From Marinomonas fungiae (lineage in GTDB: Bacteria; Pseudomonadota; Gammaproteobacteria; Pseudomonadales; Marinomonadaceae), in assembly GCF_001418205.1 (NCBI RefSeq), contig NZ_LIQF01000015.1, positions 1-64,000 on the forward strand: DNA of 64,000 nucleotides, given 5' to 3'. Positions 33,419 to 41,842 of the stretch are shown here, piece by piece. Both the position numbers and the translations under genes were made by a program. Numbering within the stretch: the first letter of the stretch is position 1; each line of letters begins with the position of its first letter. The notes beneath the pieces are model-generated. The model did not search any database. It worked only from the letters and a program-made list of their open reading frames with translations, and was not told the DNA's origin.

Positions 33419-34852
33419 CCAAAGGCGTACCTCTAAACCACCCACATCGCGGTTTCTAAGGGTAATCTCGCCGCCATGGGCGCGGGCAATATTACGGGCG
33501 ATGCTCAAACCTAAACCGACACTACCGGTGCGCCCACTGCCTGAGGCTGCCAACTGAGTATAGGGTTGGAACACATCGTCCATCTTGGCGTCTGGGATCC
33601 CTGGGCCGTTATCGCAAATATAGATACACAGCTCATTTTCATTGTCCTCGATCCGTATATCTGCTTTGTGACCATAGTAAAGGGCATTATCGATTAGGTT
33701 GCCAAGGCAGCGACGGATTGCCAAAGGCTTGCCTATGTAAGGCATTAATAAATTACCTTGAATCGTGACGGCGTTGGCCAGCCTATTAGCGCTTTGCTGA
33801 ATGTCTTTAAGAAATCGCATCAGGTCAATCTCGACGCGATTTTCGTGAATATCGGTTTCTTTCACGCTCTGAATCGCGCCTTTTACCAACAAATCTAAAT
33901 CTTCCAAATCTCGGATCATCGCGTCACGGACATCTTCTTCGTCGAGCATTTCTGCACGCAGACGTAAGCGTGTGATGGGGGTTTTTAGGTCGTGAGAAAT
34001 GGCGGCAAATAGTTTCTCGCGATCATTTAAATAGCGTTGAATACGAGCCTGCATATCATTAAAGGCATGTGCGGTATGGCGCACTTCGAGGGCCCCTTCC
34101 TCGCGCAGGGGTTTAAAATCCCCCTGACCAAAGCGCTCTGCCGCACGGGCAAGAATCGCTAATGGACGGGTGGTACGGCGCAAGATCAATAGCGTCAGTA
34201 ACAACACCGTCGTGACCGATACGATCAATGAGAAGATGCGATCACGGCTTAAAGGGGAGGTTTCTTCTAGGAAGTAGGGATCCGGCATGAGGCTGGCTAA
34301 ATACAACCAATCGGAATCATTAATCGGAATCTGAATGACAATAATTGGCGGCGTCAGTGGTTTGACTAACAGACTGTGATGACCCCAACGCTCAGGCAGA
34401 TCGACCAAACGGGTGTGATTGTTGATGACGTGTAAATCGTCGGGGCTGGAGAAGGCAATCTTGGCGTTGCTTATGCCCAGCTGTTTGACCAAGGTGCTTT
34501 GCACTTGATCCTTCACAATATCCTTTAAAGGCGAGTCTGGAATGGGGTTAATCAGAATCTCCTCACGATTCAAGGTGACAAAGAAGCGTGTTCCGCCCAT
34601 ATCTTGTAGTTGATCGATGACGATATGGCGATAGTTCTGCGGCAGTGAGGTGAAGTAACTGACGGTCGCCGCAATGCGAAACGCCATGTGTTTGGAGACT
34701 TCGCGGACGTTTTCTCGAGTGTCAGCTTCCACTTGGTGCAACCAAATGGAGGAGCCGATCAGCTGCATAGCCGCCACCCCAAACGTCATGATTAAGACGA
34801 TCTGTCCAGTTAAAGACTGGAACCAGCGCTTAATTCTCTTCGTGGTGGTCAT
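33404..34852 (-). CDS. EnvZ/GtsS-type sensor histidine kinase
   Basis: A 482-residue membrane kinase: transmembrane helix 1 (about 13-37), periplasmic sensor of about 140 residues, transmembrane helix 2 (about 205-225), HAMP, HisKA with H in AAISHDLKTPITRLR, and HATPase with NLIDNALYYG, DNGPGIPD and GSVGLGLSIARNIA. Paired with the OmpR-type regulator whose 3' end overlaps its start by 23 bases. Related kinases (GtsS/CbrA-like) control glucose transport in pseudomonads; the position beside a Gts-type transporter supports that, though the sensed ligand is unknown. ATG at 34852 preferred over an upstream TTG. Confidence 0.9.
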   Translation of the reverse strand: MTTTKRIKRWFQSLTGQIVLIMTFGVAAMQLIGSSIWLHQVEADTRENVREVSKHMAFRIAATVSYFTSLPQNYRHIVIDQLQDMGGTRFFVTLNREEILINPIPDSPLKDIVKDQVQSTLVKQLGISNAKIAFSSPDDLHVINNHTRLVDLPERWGHHSLLVKPLTPPIIVIQIPINDSDWLYLASLMPDPYFLEETSPLSRDRIFSLIVSVTTVLLLTLLILRRTTRPLAILARAAERFGQGDFKPLREEGALEVRHTAHAFNDMQARIQRYLNDREKLFAAISHDLKTPITRLRLRAEMLDEEDVRDAMIRDLEDLDLLVKGAIQSVKETDIHENRVEIDLMRFLKDIQQSANRLANAVTIQGNLLMPYIGKPLAIRRCLGNLIDNALYYGHKADIRIEDNENELCIYICDNGPGIPDAKMDDVFQPYTQLAASGSGRTGSVGLGLSIARNIARAHGGEITLRNRDVGGLEVRLWLPRH

Positions 34853-35591
34853 GATCGCTGGCTTCAACCTTGGCCGTCAGAATATAACCTTGTCCGCGTA
34901 CGGTCTTGATCAGTTGCGGTTGACGTGCATCTTCCCGTAAGCGTTGGCGCAAGCGACTCACGTGCACATCGATAAAGCGGTCCAGTGGAGTGGTATCTCG
35001 GCCTCGAGTGTTCTCGGCAATATAATCCCGTGACAGCACGTTGCCTGGGTTGGTGACGAACAGCATTAATAGGTTGTAATCCGCGCCACTGAGAGATTCT
35101 TTCACGCCGTCTACCCACAATTCTCGGGTCAAGGTATCGAGTTTAAACTGGGCAAAGCGGTAGTAACGATAGCTTTCTTGAGGCGAAGCAAGTGCTTGTT
35201 CGGGTGCCTCAGAGACTTGTTCCATACGGCGGTGGATCGCTTTAATTCGCGCGAGCAGTTCACGAGGATTAAAAGGTTTGGCAAGGTAATCATCCGCGCC
35301 AATTTCCAAGCCAATGATGCGATCCATCTCATCAGAGTTAGCGGTCAGCATGATCACCGGAACGTTGGATTGGGTGCGCAAGGTACGGCAGACAGAAAAG
35401 CCATCAGCCCCTGGTAAGCGCACATCCAGAATGACCAAATCCACACCCAAATTTGGGCTAAATGCAGTCAAAAATGACTCACCAGAATCCGCAGTAAGAA
35501 CCTGATATTGGTTTTTCTCTAGATAGGATTTTAAGAGAGAGCGAATTTCATCGTCATCATCAACAACGAAGACGCATTTGGATTTTGTCAT
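34830..35591 (-). CDS. OmpR-family response regulator (GltR-like)
   Basis: A 253-residue two-domain regulator: receiver with acidic pocket VFVVDDDDE, phospho-acceptor in LVILDVRLPGADG and Lys in LAKPFNPRELLARI, then an OmpR winged helix (about 150-240) with DYNLLMLFVTNPGNVLSRDY, then DVHVSRLRQRLREDARQPQL and KTVRGQGYIL. It resembles GltR of pseudomonads, the regulator of glucose uptake. Divergent from the fructokinase gene; a tandem 10-bp repeat of the kind bound by OmpR-family regulators lies between them. Target genes probably include the nearby transporter and alpha-glucosidase; inference. Confidence 0.9.
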   Translation of the reverse strand: MTKSKCVFVVDDDDEIRSLLKSYLEKNQYQVLTADSGESFLTAFSPNLGVDLVILDVRLPGADGFSVCRTLRTQSNVPVIMLTANSDEMDRIIGLEIGADDYLAKPFNPRELLARIKAIHRRMEQVSEAPEQALASPQESYRYYRFAQFKLDTLTRELWVDGVKESLSGADYNLLMLFVTNPGNVLSRDYIAENTRGRDTTPLDRFIDVHVSRLRQRLREDARQPQLIKTVRGQGYILTAKVEASDHDHHEEN

Positions 35592-35675
35592 ATAGGCCTA
35601 GTTGAATAATAAATAAGCAGATAATGAAAAGAGTCTAGCAAGAAACCGTTTGTTAACCAACGACCTTGATAATAG

Positions 35676-35695
35676 AGTCGGTAACAGTCGGTAAA
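35676..35695. promoter_or_regulatory. Tandem 10-bp repeat, candidate OmpR-family box
   Basis: AGTCGGTAAC followed directly by AGTCGGTAAA, a head-to-tail repeat with a 10-bp period, in the gap between the divergent response-regulator and fructokinase genes. OmpR/PhoB-family proteins bind such repeats on one face of the helix. Binding by the adjacent regulator is inference. Confidence 0.55.
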
Positions 35696-35789
35696 CGCTA
35701 TAGTAACATGTATTCTGCGTTAGCGTTCCAGACATATTCGCCGTGCAAATCCGCTAGGCTGATGGTAACAATAAGAGAGAGATAACACG

Positions 35790-36758
35790 ATGATGACGAA
35801 AGTAATGGCGTTTGGTGAAGCCCTAATTGATTTTCTATCAAATGGTCAAACGGGCCTTGATGGACAGGAGTCTTTCACAAAATTTCCTGGCGGAGCACCT
35901 GCTAATGTGGCGGTGGCCGTGGCGCGTTTGGGCGGAAATAGCCATTTTGCTGGTCAGGTCGGCGACGATGTCTTTGGTCATTTTCTGAAAGACTCTCTGG
36001 AAAGCTACGGCGTAAAAACCGACAGTATGTTGATGACCAAAGAAGCGAAAACTGCGCTGGCGTTTGTCAGTTTAGACAGTACGGGCGAGCGCAGCTTTGA
36101 GTTTTACCGCAATCCGTCGGCGGACATGTTGTTTCGTCGCGAAGATTTTCAGAGTGAGTGGTTTTATGCGCCACAAGGTGTGTTCCATACCTGTTCGAAT
36201 ACGTTAACGGATGCCAACATCACCACTGCGACCATGGCCGGTATTGTCATGGCAAAAGCTGCAGGTTGGATTGTTAGCATTGATGTGAATTTGCGTATTA
36301 ATTTGTGGCCAGAGCATCAGGTGGATACGGATCGTGTGATCGCTTGGATGCGTCAAGGCGATGTTATTAAAGCCAGCTTAGAAGAATTAGAAGTACTTGC
36401 AAACGAACCACTTAATTTGATTCAAGAGTTGTTGGCGGGAGGCGTATCACTGTTTGTGTTAACCGATGGCGGAAACCCAGTACGCTACTTTACCGCCAAT
36501 GGCCAAGGTGAAATTGCCGCACCAAAAGTGGAAGTCAAAGATACTACGGCAGCAGGGGATGCGTTTGTCGGTGGTTTGCTGTATCAATTAGCGGAACGTG
36601 GCGGCGATCGTGAGTCATTGAAAGCGTTTGATGAAGCGGAGCTGCAAGCCTGTATTCGCTTTGCTGTGGCATGCGGTGCAGACTCGGTGACCAAAGCGGG
36701 GGCGTACCCATCCTTGCCAAACCTTGAGCAAGCGAACGCACGTTTGGCAACGTTCTAG
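35790..36758 (+). CDS. scrK: PfkB-family fructokinase
   Basis: A 322-residue sugar kinase of the ribokinase/PfkB superfamily. N-terminal MAFGEALIDFL and GGAPANVAVAVARLGG (substrate loop), mid-section FYRNPSADML, and C-terminal ATP/catalytic motif VKDTTAAGDAFVGGLLYQL with the catalytic Asp. Closest in my memory to fructokinases of sucrose operons: it phosphorylates free fructose. It precedes the alpha-glucosidase gene by 49 bases in the same direction, so an operon for sucrose or similar alpha-glucosides is likely. Start at the first of two tandem ATGs; the second is equally possible. Confidence 0.88.
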   Translation: MMTKVMAFGEALIDFLSNGQTGLDGQESFTKFPGGAPANVAVAVARLGGNSHFAGQVGDDVFGHFLKDSLESYGVKTDSMLMTKEAKTALAFVSLDSTGERSFEFYRNPSADMLFRREDFQSEWFYAPQGVFHTCSNTLTDANITTATMAGIVMAKAAGWIVSIDVNLRINLWPEHQVDTDRVIAWMRQGDVIKASLEELEVLANEPLNLIQELLAGGVSLFVLTDGGNPVRYFTANGQGEIAAPKVEVKDTTAAGDAFVGGLLYQLAERGGDRESLKAFDEAELQACIRFAVACGADSVTKAGAYPSLPNLEQANARLATF

Positions 36759-36807
36759 TCAGTTAAAACAACACAGCAGGGCTGTGGACACCTTAAGGAG
36801 TGACGTG

Positions 36808-38421
36808 ATGGAGTTGAACTGGTGGCAAGGCGGAATTATCTATCAGATTTATCCGCGCAGTTTTATGGATGCCAATGGCGATGGTATCGGCGATTTGGCG
36901 GGTATCACGGATAAGTTGGACTACGTTGCTTCGCTCGGTGTGAATGCCATCTGGTTGTCACCGATTTTTACTTCTCCAATGAAAGACTTTGGCTACGATG
37001 TTAGCGATTATCGTGACATCGATCCTATGTTTGGCAGCTTAGCGGATTTCAAACGCTTGATTGCCCGCGCCCATGAGTTGGACTTAAAAGTCATGGTCGA
37101 TCAGGTGATTAGTCACTCTTCCGATCTGCATCCTTGGTTTGCAGAAAGTCGTCAAGATCGTACCAATCCAAAAGCCGATTGGTACGTCTGGGCAGACCCC
37201 AAGCCCGACGGTACGCCACCGAATAACTGGCTGTCGGTTTTTGGCGGTAGCGCTTGGAAGTGGGACAGCCGCCGTTTGCAGTATTATCTGCATAACTTCC
37301 TTGAATCTCAGCCAGACTTTAATTTTCATAATCCTGAAGTGCGTCAAGTGCATCTGGATAATATGCGTTTCTGGTTGGAACTGGGTGTGGACGGCTTTCG
37401 TTTGGACACGGTGAACTTCTATTTTCATAGCCAAGGTCTGGAAGATAACCCACCAGTACCACCGGGTGAGCCGAAAACCAAGGGTGCACCGGAAGACAAT
37501 CCTTATACTTATCAACGTCATGTGTACGACCTAAGCCGCCCAGAGAATCTGCCTTTCTTGCAAGAGTTACGTGCCTTGATGGATGAATTTCCAGGCTCGA
37601 CCATGGTCGGTGAGATCGGTGATGATTTCCCGCTTAAGCGCATGGCGGAATACACCGATGGTGGTGACAAGTTGCACATGGCGTATACCTTTGAGCTGCT
37701 TAATAAGCCACGTTCACCGCAGTTTCTAAGAGATGTGATTCGTACCACCAATGACAGTGTCCGCGATGGTTGGCCCTGCTGGGCGGTTTCCAACCACGAT
37801 GTGGTACGCATGCGTACCCGTTGGGGGGCAGAGGAAGATCCCGTTCAGTACCCGCTGGCGATATTAGCCTTGATCATATCCTTGCGCGGTAGCGTGTGCT
37901 TGTATCAAGGGGAAGAGCTTGGCCTACCGGAAGCAGATGTGCCCTTTGAACGTATTCAAGACCCTTATGGCATACCACTGTGGCCTGTGTTTAAAGGCCG
38001 CGATGGTTGTCGCACACCGATGGTATGGAACGATCAGCCATTCGGCGGTTTCTCTACCATGGAGCCTTGGTTGCCTGTCGATGCAAGTCATATACCCCTG
38101 AGTGTGGCGCATCAAGAAGCGCAATCCGATTCCATGTTGCAGCATACTCGACGCTTGATTCAGTGGCGTCAGCAACAACGTGCTTTAGTGCGCGGGGATT
38201 TAGTGTTTGTGGATGTGCAAAATGATGACTTGCTGGCGTTTACCCGAAGTTATGCCGAGGATCGCGTGTTGGTTGTGATCAATCTGACTGGGCAAGCGCA
38301 AATCGCAGAATTGCCGTTGGCTGTGACTGAAGCGATAGATGGGCATGGATTCAACGCAATATTAGAGGGCTCGACGCTGACATTACCAGCGTATCAAGCC
38401 TATTACGCTAAATTCGTTTAA
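36808..38421 (+). CDS. GH13 alpha-glucosidase
   Basis: A 537-residue glycoside hydrolase family 13 enzyme without signal peptide, hence cytoplasmic. Motifs: WWQGGIIYQIYPRSFMDANG, the VMDQVISHSS-like region I (VDQVISHSSD), nucleophile D in GVDGFRLDTVNFYF, acid/base E in MVGEIGDD, and transition-state D in VSNHDVVRMRTRW. This matches the GH13_23 alpha-glucosidases of halophilic and marine bacteria, which cleave sucrose, maltose and short alpha-glucosides. The start ATG follows AAGGAG; a GTG one codon earlier is possible. Works with the fructokinase on sucrose: glucose plus fructose, then fructose phosphate. Confidence 0.9.
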   Translation: MELNWWQGGIIYQIYPRSFMDANGDGIGDLAGITDKLDYVASLGVNAIWLSPIFTSPMKDFGYDVSDYRDIDPMFGSLADFKRLIARAHELDLKVMVDQVISHSSDLHPWFAESRQDRTNPKADWYVWADPKPDGTPPNNWLSVFGGSAWKWDSRRLQYYLHNFLESQPDFNFHNPEVRQVHLDNMRFWLELGVDGFRLDTVNFYFHSQGLEDNPPVPPGEPKTKGAPEDNPYTYQRHVYDLSRPENLPFLQELRALMDEFPGSTMVGEIGDDFPLKRMAEYTDGGDKLHMAYTFELLNKPRSPQFLRDVIRTTNDSVRDGWPCWAVSNHDVVRMRTRWGAEEDPVQYPLAILALIISLRGSVCLYQGEELGLPEADVPFERIQDPYGIPLWPVFKGRDGCRTPMVWNDQPFGGFSTMEPWLPVDASHIPLSVAHQEAQSDSMLQHTRRLIQWRQQQRALVRGDLVFVDVQNDDLLAFTRSYAEDRVLVVINLTGQAQIAELPLAVTEAIDGHGFNAILEGSTLTLPAYQAYYAKFV

Positions 38422-38435
38422 CTTAGGTAAAGCGC

Positions 38436-39131
38436 CTAACAGCTGTAGTCGGACGCAAGATGTTTTTTATTCAAGTGATGGGCCGCTTGCGCTTGGAACA
38501 GCTCTGCACAGGACACCGCATCCATCAAGGCTTGGTGGGCGCGGTAACGAGGTAGATTATAGCGTTGACGACATGCGTCTAGCCGCAACGATGGCTGACG
38601 ACCGAAACGTTGCCACCAAGGCTTATGAATAATCGATGCCTCAATCCCCATGGTGTCCAACATTGGAAACATCAGAGGCTCACCATAATGCTTCATTGCA
38701 GCTTGATAGAGAAACGGCCGCTCAATAGCAGCGCAATGCACCACCACGATTTTACCTGCGATTGCCTCCAGTAGATCATCCATCAAACTCGACAAACGCG
38801 GTGCATCTTGAATTTCTGAATGGGTAATCTCATGTATGGTGACGGACTCAGGTGTTAAGGGGCCGTGTGGTTTGGCAAGCCAATAACGTGCACTGTTTAA
38901 GCGAATAAGCTCAAGATTGAAGTCTACTAGACCAATACTGATCACATCGTCTTTGCTGGAATCAAGCCCTGTGGTTTCGATGTCTAAAGAGACCAAGGGG
39001 GTTTCGGCTAAGGGCTTGCTGAGACCTGGGACGCCAGCTTCATAAAATCGGCGCAGGGCAGGAGATTGACACTCTTGTGCCAGTTGGGCGTAAGCCTCCT
39101 GCCAGTTTTCTGGTACATTCTTTGGATTCAT
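38436..39131 (-). CDS. DEDDh 3'-5' exonuclease (DnaQ-like)
   Basis: A 231-residue exonuclease with ExoI VSLDIETTGLDSSKDDVISI, ExoII (VVHCAAIERPFL) and ExoIII-epsilon (YRAHQALMDAVSCAELF, general base His). It resembles the proofreading epsilon subunit but lacks the C-terminal polymerase-binding tail, so it is more likely a stand-alone nuclease. It follows the cAMP-binding/CBS/DUF294 gene by 9 bases, a pairing that recurs in gammaproteobacteria, where both are often near acetate or osmolyte transporters; the reason for the pairing is not known. Confidence 0.88.
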   Translation of the reverse strand: MNPKNVPENWQEAYAQLAQECQSPALRRFYEAGVPGLSKPLAETPLVSLDIETTGLDSSKDDVISIGLVDFNLELIRLNSARYWLAKPHGPLTPESVTIHEITHSEIQDAPRLSSLMDDLLEAIAGKIVVVHCAAIERPFLYQAAMKHYGEPLMFPMLDTMGIEASIIHKPWWQRFGRQPSLRLDACRQRYNLPRYRAHQALMDAVSCAELFQAQAAHHLNKKHLASDYSC

Positions 39132-39140
39132 GAACAGCGG

Positions 39141-40994
39141 CTAGCCTTTCCCAGGGTAACGGTATTTTAAGAATTCCTGTTGACGTGAAACGATGTTGAA
39201 AGCGTCACGCAAGTGGCGGCGTTCAAATTCGGACAAGGTCTCAGGATTCACGTTATTGTTCGGTGAGTCGCCATTTTCGATCTGGTTTTTTTGGTTTTTA
39301 ATGCGCACCATGCCGATCATCTCAAGCGCTAGAATCAGATCTCGAGCGCGCCCATCGGGCATCACCCCCGCTTCTTCAATGTCTTCTAAACGCTCAAACG
39401 TATTAAGTTTGCTAGAGCCTAGGGCAAGAGCATGTACGCGAACTAAGTCGGCAATCGGCGCAATGCCACGGGACTTCAAGTTAAAAGTGCGCGATTGTTT
39501 GCCTTCACCGTCCAATACGAATTGACGGAAGAAACCCAATGGCGGTGTGCGTTGGTTAGCGTTTCGCGCCAACGCTGATAAGAAGCCTTTGTTGGTTTTC
39601 GCTAATTCACGAATATGGCTATTGAGTTGACGCGCGAGCGTTTTATCGCCGTAAATACCGCGTAAATCGAAGAAGATCGACACATGTAGCAGGGCTTCAG
39701 CTTTAGGCTTTTCAATCCATTCGGCAAAGGTCTTTTTCCAGTCTGATAGACTTAGACGCCAACGTGGGTTCATCGCCATGATGTCACCAGTACACAGTGG
39801 GTAACCGCAGCGATCAAGGTTTTTACACACGTAATCACTCAATTCACGGAAGTAGTCGCCGTGAATATTCTTATCGTAGCTATCGTGCAAAATCAGCGCG
39901 TTGTCTTGATCGGTGCTGATGATTTGCTCTTCACGGGCCTGAGACCCAAGCGCTAAGAAGCAGTAGGGGATCGGTGCTGGACCAAATTCTCGTTCTGCTA
40001 ATTGCAGTAAACGTTTTACAAAGGCTACGCCAATATGTGACATGGCATTACCGATCATTTGTGTGTTGGCGTCGGCATTGACCAGCTGAGTAAAGACGTG
40101 CTCCATTTTTTTGCTGATCTGCACTAAGCCCTCGACATCTTCTTGCTTGTAGATATCGCTGATCACGTAGACCGAGCCGTGGCTTTCGCGTTGTACCAAG
40201 TCTCCCGTGCTGATAACCCCGATAGGTCGATCATTTTTCACCACGGGTAGATGGTGAATGTTGGTCGCCATCATTTTTAGTACGGCTTCTGAAGCGAAAT
40301 CACCCGCATCCACCGTGACAGGGTCTTGCGTCATGATCATATCCACACGAACGTCTAACGGTAGACCTTTGGCCACTACGCGATTACGTAAATCGCGGTC
40401 GGTTAAAATGCCTACCAAGGCATCATTTTGCGTGATTAACAGCGATGAAACGCGCTCATTGGACATAATGTTCGCTGCCGTTTTGATGTCTACATCATGG
40501 CTGGCGGTGATCGGCGGACGACGCAATAGCGAATGTACTGGGCAAGTCATCAGCGATAAATCTGATGACTGACTGTCCACTGCGGTCTTCAAGCGGACTT
40601 CTTTAGACAACTCAAAGAAGTCAGAGAAAGAGTCAAACTCACTGTAAAATTGAATAAACCATCGAGCTGGGATGCGATACAGTAATGAATCTTCCAGCGC
40701 GCGCATCGTATGCGAGGAGCGACCACCACGTAACAGAGAAGAGGAACCAAAGACATCTCCTTCATGCATACGACGTAGCAGCTTGCCACTCTTGTTTTTT
40801 GTTTCAACCGCACCAGAGCGAATAAAAAATAAGTTATCGTTACGCGCTTCTGGCGCAATCGCCCATTCCCCGACACGCAGGTATTGGATTTCGATATCTT
40901 TTACCATCTCTTGCAAGATAGGCTCATCTTTTAAGTCCGCAAATGGGGCGTACTCACACAGGGTATCCAAAATTTCAGAGAGTTCGACGTCCAT
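39141..40994 (-). CDS. Cyclic-nucleotide-binding / CBS / DUF294 nucleotidyltransferase protein
   Basis: A 617-residue four-part regulator: cyclic-nucleotide-binding domain (about 1-125, EGDVFGSSSLLRGG), a CBS pair (about 155-280, ILTDRDLRNRVVAKG, GVISTGDLVQRE), a PII-uridylyltransferase-like DUF294 domain (about 300-440; FLALGSQAREEQIISTDQDN with the G-S and D-x-D metal residues) and the DUF294 C-terminal helical domain. It probably modifies or regulates a partner in response to adenosine nucleotides; target unknown. The nucleotidyltransferase motif is intact. Translated with the exonuclease downstream. Confidence 0.88.
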   Translation of the reverse strand: MDVELSEILDTLCEYAPFADLKDEPILQEMVKDIEIQYLRVGEWAIAPEARNDNLFFIRSGAVETKNKSGKLLRRMHEGDVFGSSSLLRGGRSSHTMRALEDSLLYRIPARWFIQFYSEFDSFSDFFELSKEVRLKTAVDSQSSDLSLMTCPVHSLLRRPPITASHDVDIKTAANIMSNERVSSLLITQNDALVGILTDRDLRNRVVAKGLPLDVRVDMIMTQDPVTVDAGDFASEAVLKMMATNIHHLPVVKNDRPIGVISTGDLVQRESHGSVYVISDIYKQEDVEGLVQISKKMEHVFTQLVNADANTQMIGNAMSHIGVAFVKRLLQLAEREFGPAPIPYCFLALGSQAREEQIISTDQDNALILHDSYDKNIHGDYFRELSDYVCKNLDRCGYPLCTGDIMAMNPRWRLSLSDWKKTFAEWIEKPKAEALLHVSIFFDLRGIYGDKTLARQLNSHIRELAKTNKGFLSALARNANQRTPPLGFFRQFVLDGEGKQSRTFNLKSRGIAPIADLVRVHALALGSSKLNTFERLEDIEEAGVMPDGRARDLILALEMIGMVRIKNQKNQIENGDSPNNNVNPETLSEFERRHLRDAFNIVSRQQEFLKYRYPGKG

Positions 40995-41006
40995 AAGTGT
41001 CCTCGC

Positions 41007-41570
41007 TTAAACGGCTGGGTAGAGAATGGCTGCTAATCCCATTACAACAAACAAAACACATGCCGCGATACGTGTTTTTTTGGGATCAATTCGTTGCATT
41101 AGCCATTGGCCTGCGTATACAACAGGAACGTTAGCGATCAGCATACCAATCGTTGAACCGATGGTTACCCATAGTACCGAATGATATTTAGCACCCAATA
41201 ATACGGTAGCAATCTGTGTTTTGTCGCCCACTTCTGCAATGAAAAACAAGATAAATGTGGCGATAAATGCACCAGACTTCATGAATTTACTGTCTTCGCT
41301 ATCGTCTTTGTCGGGAATCAGGATCCATAAGCCTACGGCAATAAAGCTAGCACCGATCAACCAATTGATCCAAGTGTCAGGAACCCAATTGGTAATCTGA
41401 ACACCAAGCCATGCGGAGATTAGATGATTAATGATGGTAGCGGCAATGATGCCAAGCACTATTTGAAACTTTGAGGCGAAACGCGCAGCAAGAAACAGGG
41501 CTAGGAGCTGGGTTTTATCACCCATTTCAGCTAGAGCAACAGTGGAGATTGAAGTTAGGACGGCTTCCAT
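41007..41570 (-). CDS. TMEM165/GDT1-family (UPF0016) Mn2+/Ca2+ transporter
   Basis: A 187-residue membrane protein with six helices and the two family signatures ALAEMGDKTQLLALFLAARF and FFIAEVGDKTQIATVLLGA (E-x-G-D-K-T, the ion-binding motifs). Bacterial members export Mn2+ (MneA/MntX). The leader upstream looks like a yybP-ykoY Mn2+ riboswitch (separate entry), which fits manganese export. 12 bases separate its end from the next gene on the same strand. Confidence 0.92.
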   Translation of the reverse strand: MEAVLTSISTVALAEMGDKTQLLALFLAARFASKFQIVLGIIAATIINHLISAWLGVQITNWVPDTWINWLIGASFIAVGLWILIPDKDDSEDSKFMKSGAFIATFILFFIAEVGDKTQIATVLLGAKYHSVLWVTIGSTIGMLIANVPVVYAGQWLMQRIDPKKTRIAACVLFVVMGLAAILYPAV

Positions 41571-41594
41571 TAGTCGTATCCAACGGTGGGCGAT

Positions 41595-41757
41595 TAAACA
41601 TAAGACGAACGGCCTGTGCCCACCTGAGACAAGCGTACGTCTTAAGTCTCATCAATCCAAAGTTGGCAACTATGGACTCCTTTGCCATGAGCTTGAGGCT
41701 CAATTATGTTGACAAAGGATCTTCATCAAAGAAGAAGATTACTCCCTTAAGAGGGCG
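41595..41757 (-). promoter_or_regulatory. Probable yybP-ykoY manganese riboswitch
   Basis: Reading towards the transporter, the leader has GGGAGTA (41740-41746), a hairpin ATCTTC/GAAGAT, a long stem CCTTTG/CAAAGG enclosing GAGC/GCTC with the loop strand TCAACATAAT, a GAGAC/GTCTC hairpin, and finally GGTGGGC/GCCCACC (41618-41624 with 41585-41591) close to the start codon. The order and the GGGAGTA core match my recollection of yybP-ykoY leaders of UPF0016 genes. Not confirmed with a covariance model. Confidence 0.65.
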
Positions 41758-41787
41758 CTCAGTATACTCAAGCTTATGTGACAAAAC

Positions 41788-41817
41788 AATTAAGGCGGGA
41801 AAGTCCCGCCTTAATTT
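41788..41817 (-). terminator. BCCT transporter terminator
   Basis: ATTAAGGCGGGA and TCCCGCCTTAAT form a 12-bp stem with a 3-base loop, followed on the minus strand by TGTTTTG, 26 bases after the transporter stop. Confidence 0.88.
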
Positions 41818-41842
41818 CACTTACTTTTGTCGTAATAACGCA

